From contig OZ231126.1 of NCBI GenBank assembly GCA_965153355.1, positions 14,446,001 through 14,510,000 on the forward strand: a stretch of DNA of 64,000 bases. Direction: 5' to 3'. The DNA comes from Flaccisagitta enflata (taxonomy: Eukaryota > Chaetognatha > Sagittoidea > Aphragmophora). The notes under the pieces were generated by a model. The model was not told where the DNA came from. It did no database searches and saw only the letters and a program-made list of their open reading frames with translations. Numbering within the stretch: position 1 is the first letter of the stretch; every line of letters begins with the position of its first letter. Positions 53,406 through 64,000 of the stretch are shown here, one piece after another. The position numbers were made by a program, and so were the translations under genes.

Positions 53406-53679
53406 CCATGTTCACCCTCACTTATTTTGTCATTTATCCCCTCCATTTACCAGTTCCTGGTTTATTGGAGCCCCCAGCCCTTTAAAACCCCACGTCCCAA
53501 ACAAAATTCGCTCTTTTCCTCGGCAACCGTTTGTCTCATTCGTCTTAACCCCCGCTCGCCCCCCATCTTACCCCCCAAAACAACAAAAATTAAAAATCGC
53601 CTTTCGGCGCGTGTTTTGCCCCAAAGTCTCAAATTTTTAGCTTTCTTCCGTTGTTGTTTGTCTGTGTGTGTTTGAGATT

Positions 53680-53692
53680 GGGTATAAAAGAC
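53680..53692 (+). promoter_or_regulatory. TATA box of the second myosin light chain gene
   Basis: GGTATAAAAGACG about 86 bp upstream of the ATG at 53768, mirroring the promoter of copy 1. Confidence 0.6.
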
Positions 53693-53767
53693 GTTTGGGA
53701 TTTCTTCTGATTTTCTTCACCAACGATTTATCTCAAGTCTTGAGCTTCGTCCAAGTCTCCGGCAAAA

Positions 53768-63888
<10,121 letters not shown>

Positions 63889-64000
63889 AAATAATAGAGA
63901 AGAAACAATGAAATAAAAAAGAAGGAAAGAAAAAAAGAAATAAATAAAGCGCATATTTGCAGGCGTGTATTAAGTTGAGTATTCCCCCTCCCCGGTGGGG

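Overview
This is a window of animal (metazoan, invertebrate) nuclear DNA. Its genes are interrupted by GT-AG introns and encode conserved animal proteins: mitochondrial RNA polymerase, a KLHL1/4/5-type BTB-kelch protein, U5 snRNP 40 kDa, RNase P p30, a MIC10 MICOS subunit, TMEM223, two myosin essential light chains and a C-type-lectin/SRCR membrane protein. Non-coding DNA is packed with microsatellites, minisatellites, foldback elements and short dispersed repeats. I cannot fix the phylum from sequence alone.

Layout. 1-1100: a TA-flanked MITE and a minus-strand secreted protein with a CLCA-type C-terminal domain. 1100-3200: repeats only. 3227-3663: a small minus-strand gene for a possible tail-anchored protein, divergent from POLRMT (4186-9552, plus). 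Six more plus-strand genes follow head to tail, mostly at short spacing: KLHL1/4/5-like (9876-19658), SNRNP40 (20272-25061), RPP30 (25226-27671), a coiled-coil protein (27905-32447), MICOS10 (32970-33583) and TMEM223 (34012-36668). 36.7-40.9 kb is gene-free and repeat-rich. 40988-45492 is a myosin essential light chain gene with two alternative 25-nt exons 2. 46331-50423 (minus) is a 1001-residue type II membrane protein with coiled-coil stalk, two C-type lectin domains, a third lectin-like segment and an SRCR domain. 50.4-53.7 kb is repeats. 53768 to the window end carries the 5' part of a second, paralogous myosin light chain gene.

How the genes relate. Three plus-strand genes act in mitochondria (POLRMT transcribes mtDNA; MIC10 shapes cristae; TMEM223 is an inner-membrane factor). 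SNRNP40 and RPP30 act in nuclear RNA processing. The two light chains are a tandem duplication. There is no sign of operon-type control.

The most unusual content is structural. (1) Two mutually exclusive 25-nt micro-exons lie in the first light chain gene. (2) A 3.56-kb hAT-like element has a perfect 8-bp target duplication and (GCTTCC)n arrays near both ends. (3) A composite repeat family has inverted 'GGCCCCGAAGGGG' modules flanking 'GGCCTCAAAT' minisatellites, with stem changes that look compensatory. (4) A hairpin-headed SINE-like superfamily has about a dozen copies. (5) There are at least seven TA-flanked foldback MITEs. (6) GA repeats tend to start exactly at splice donors and CT repeats to end at acceptors. 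Exon boundaries were placed by reading splice consensus and frame by eye; no search or alignment was run.
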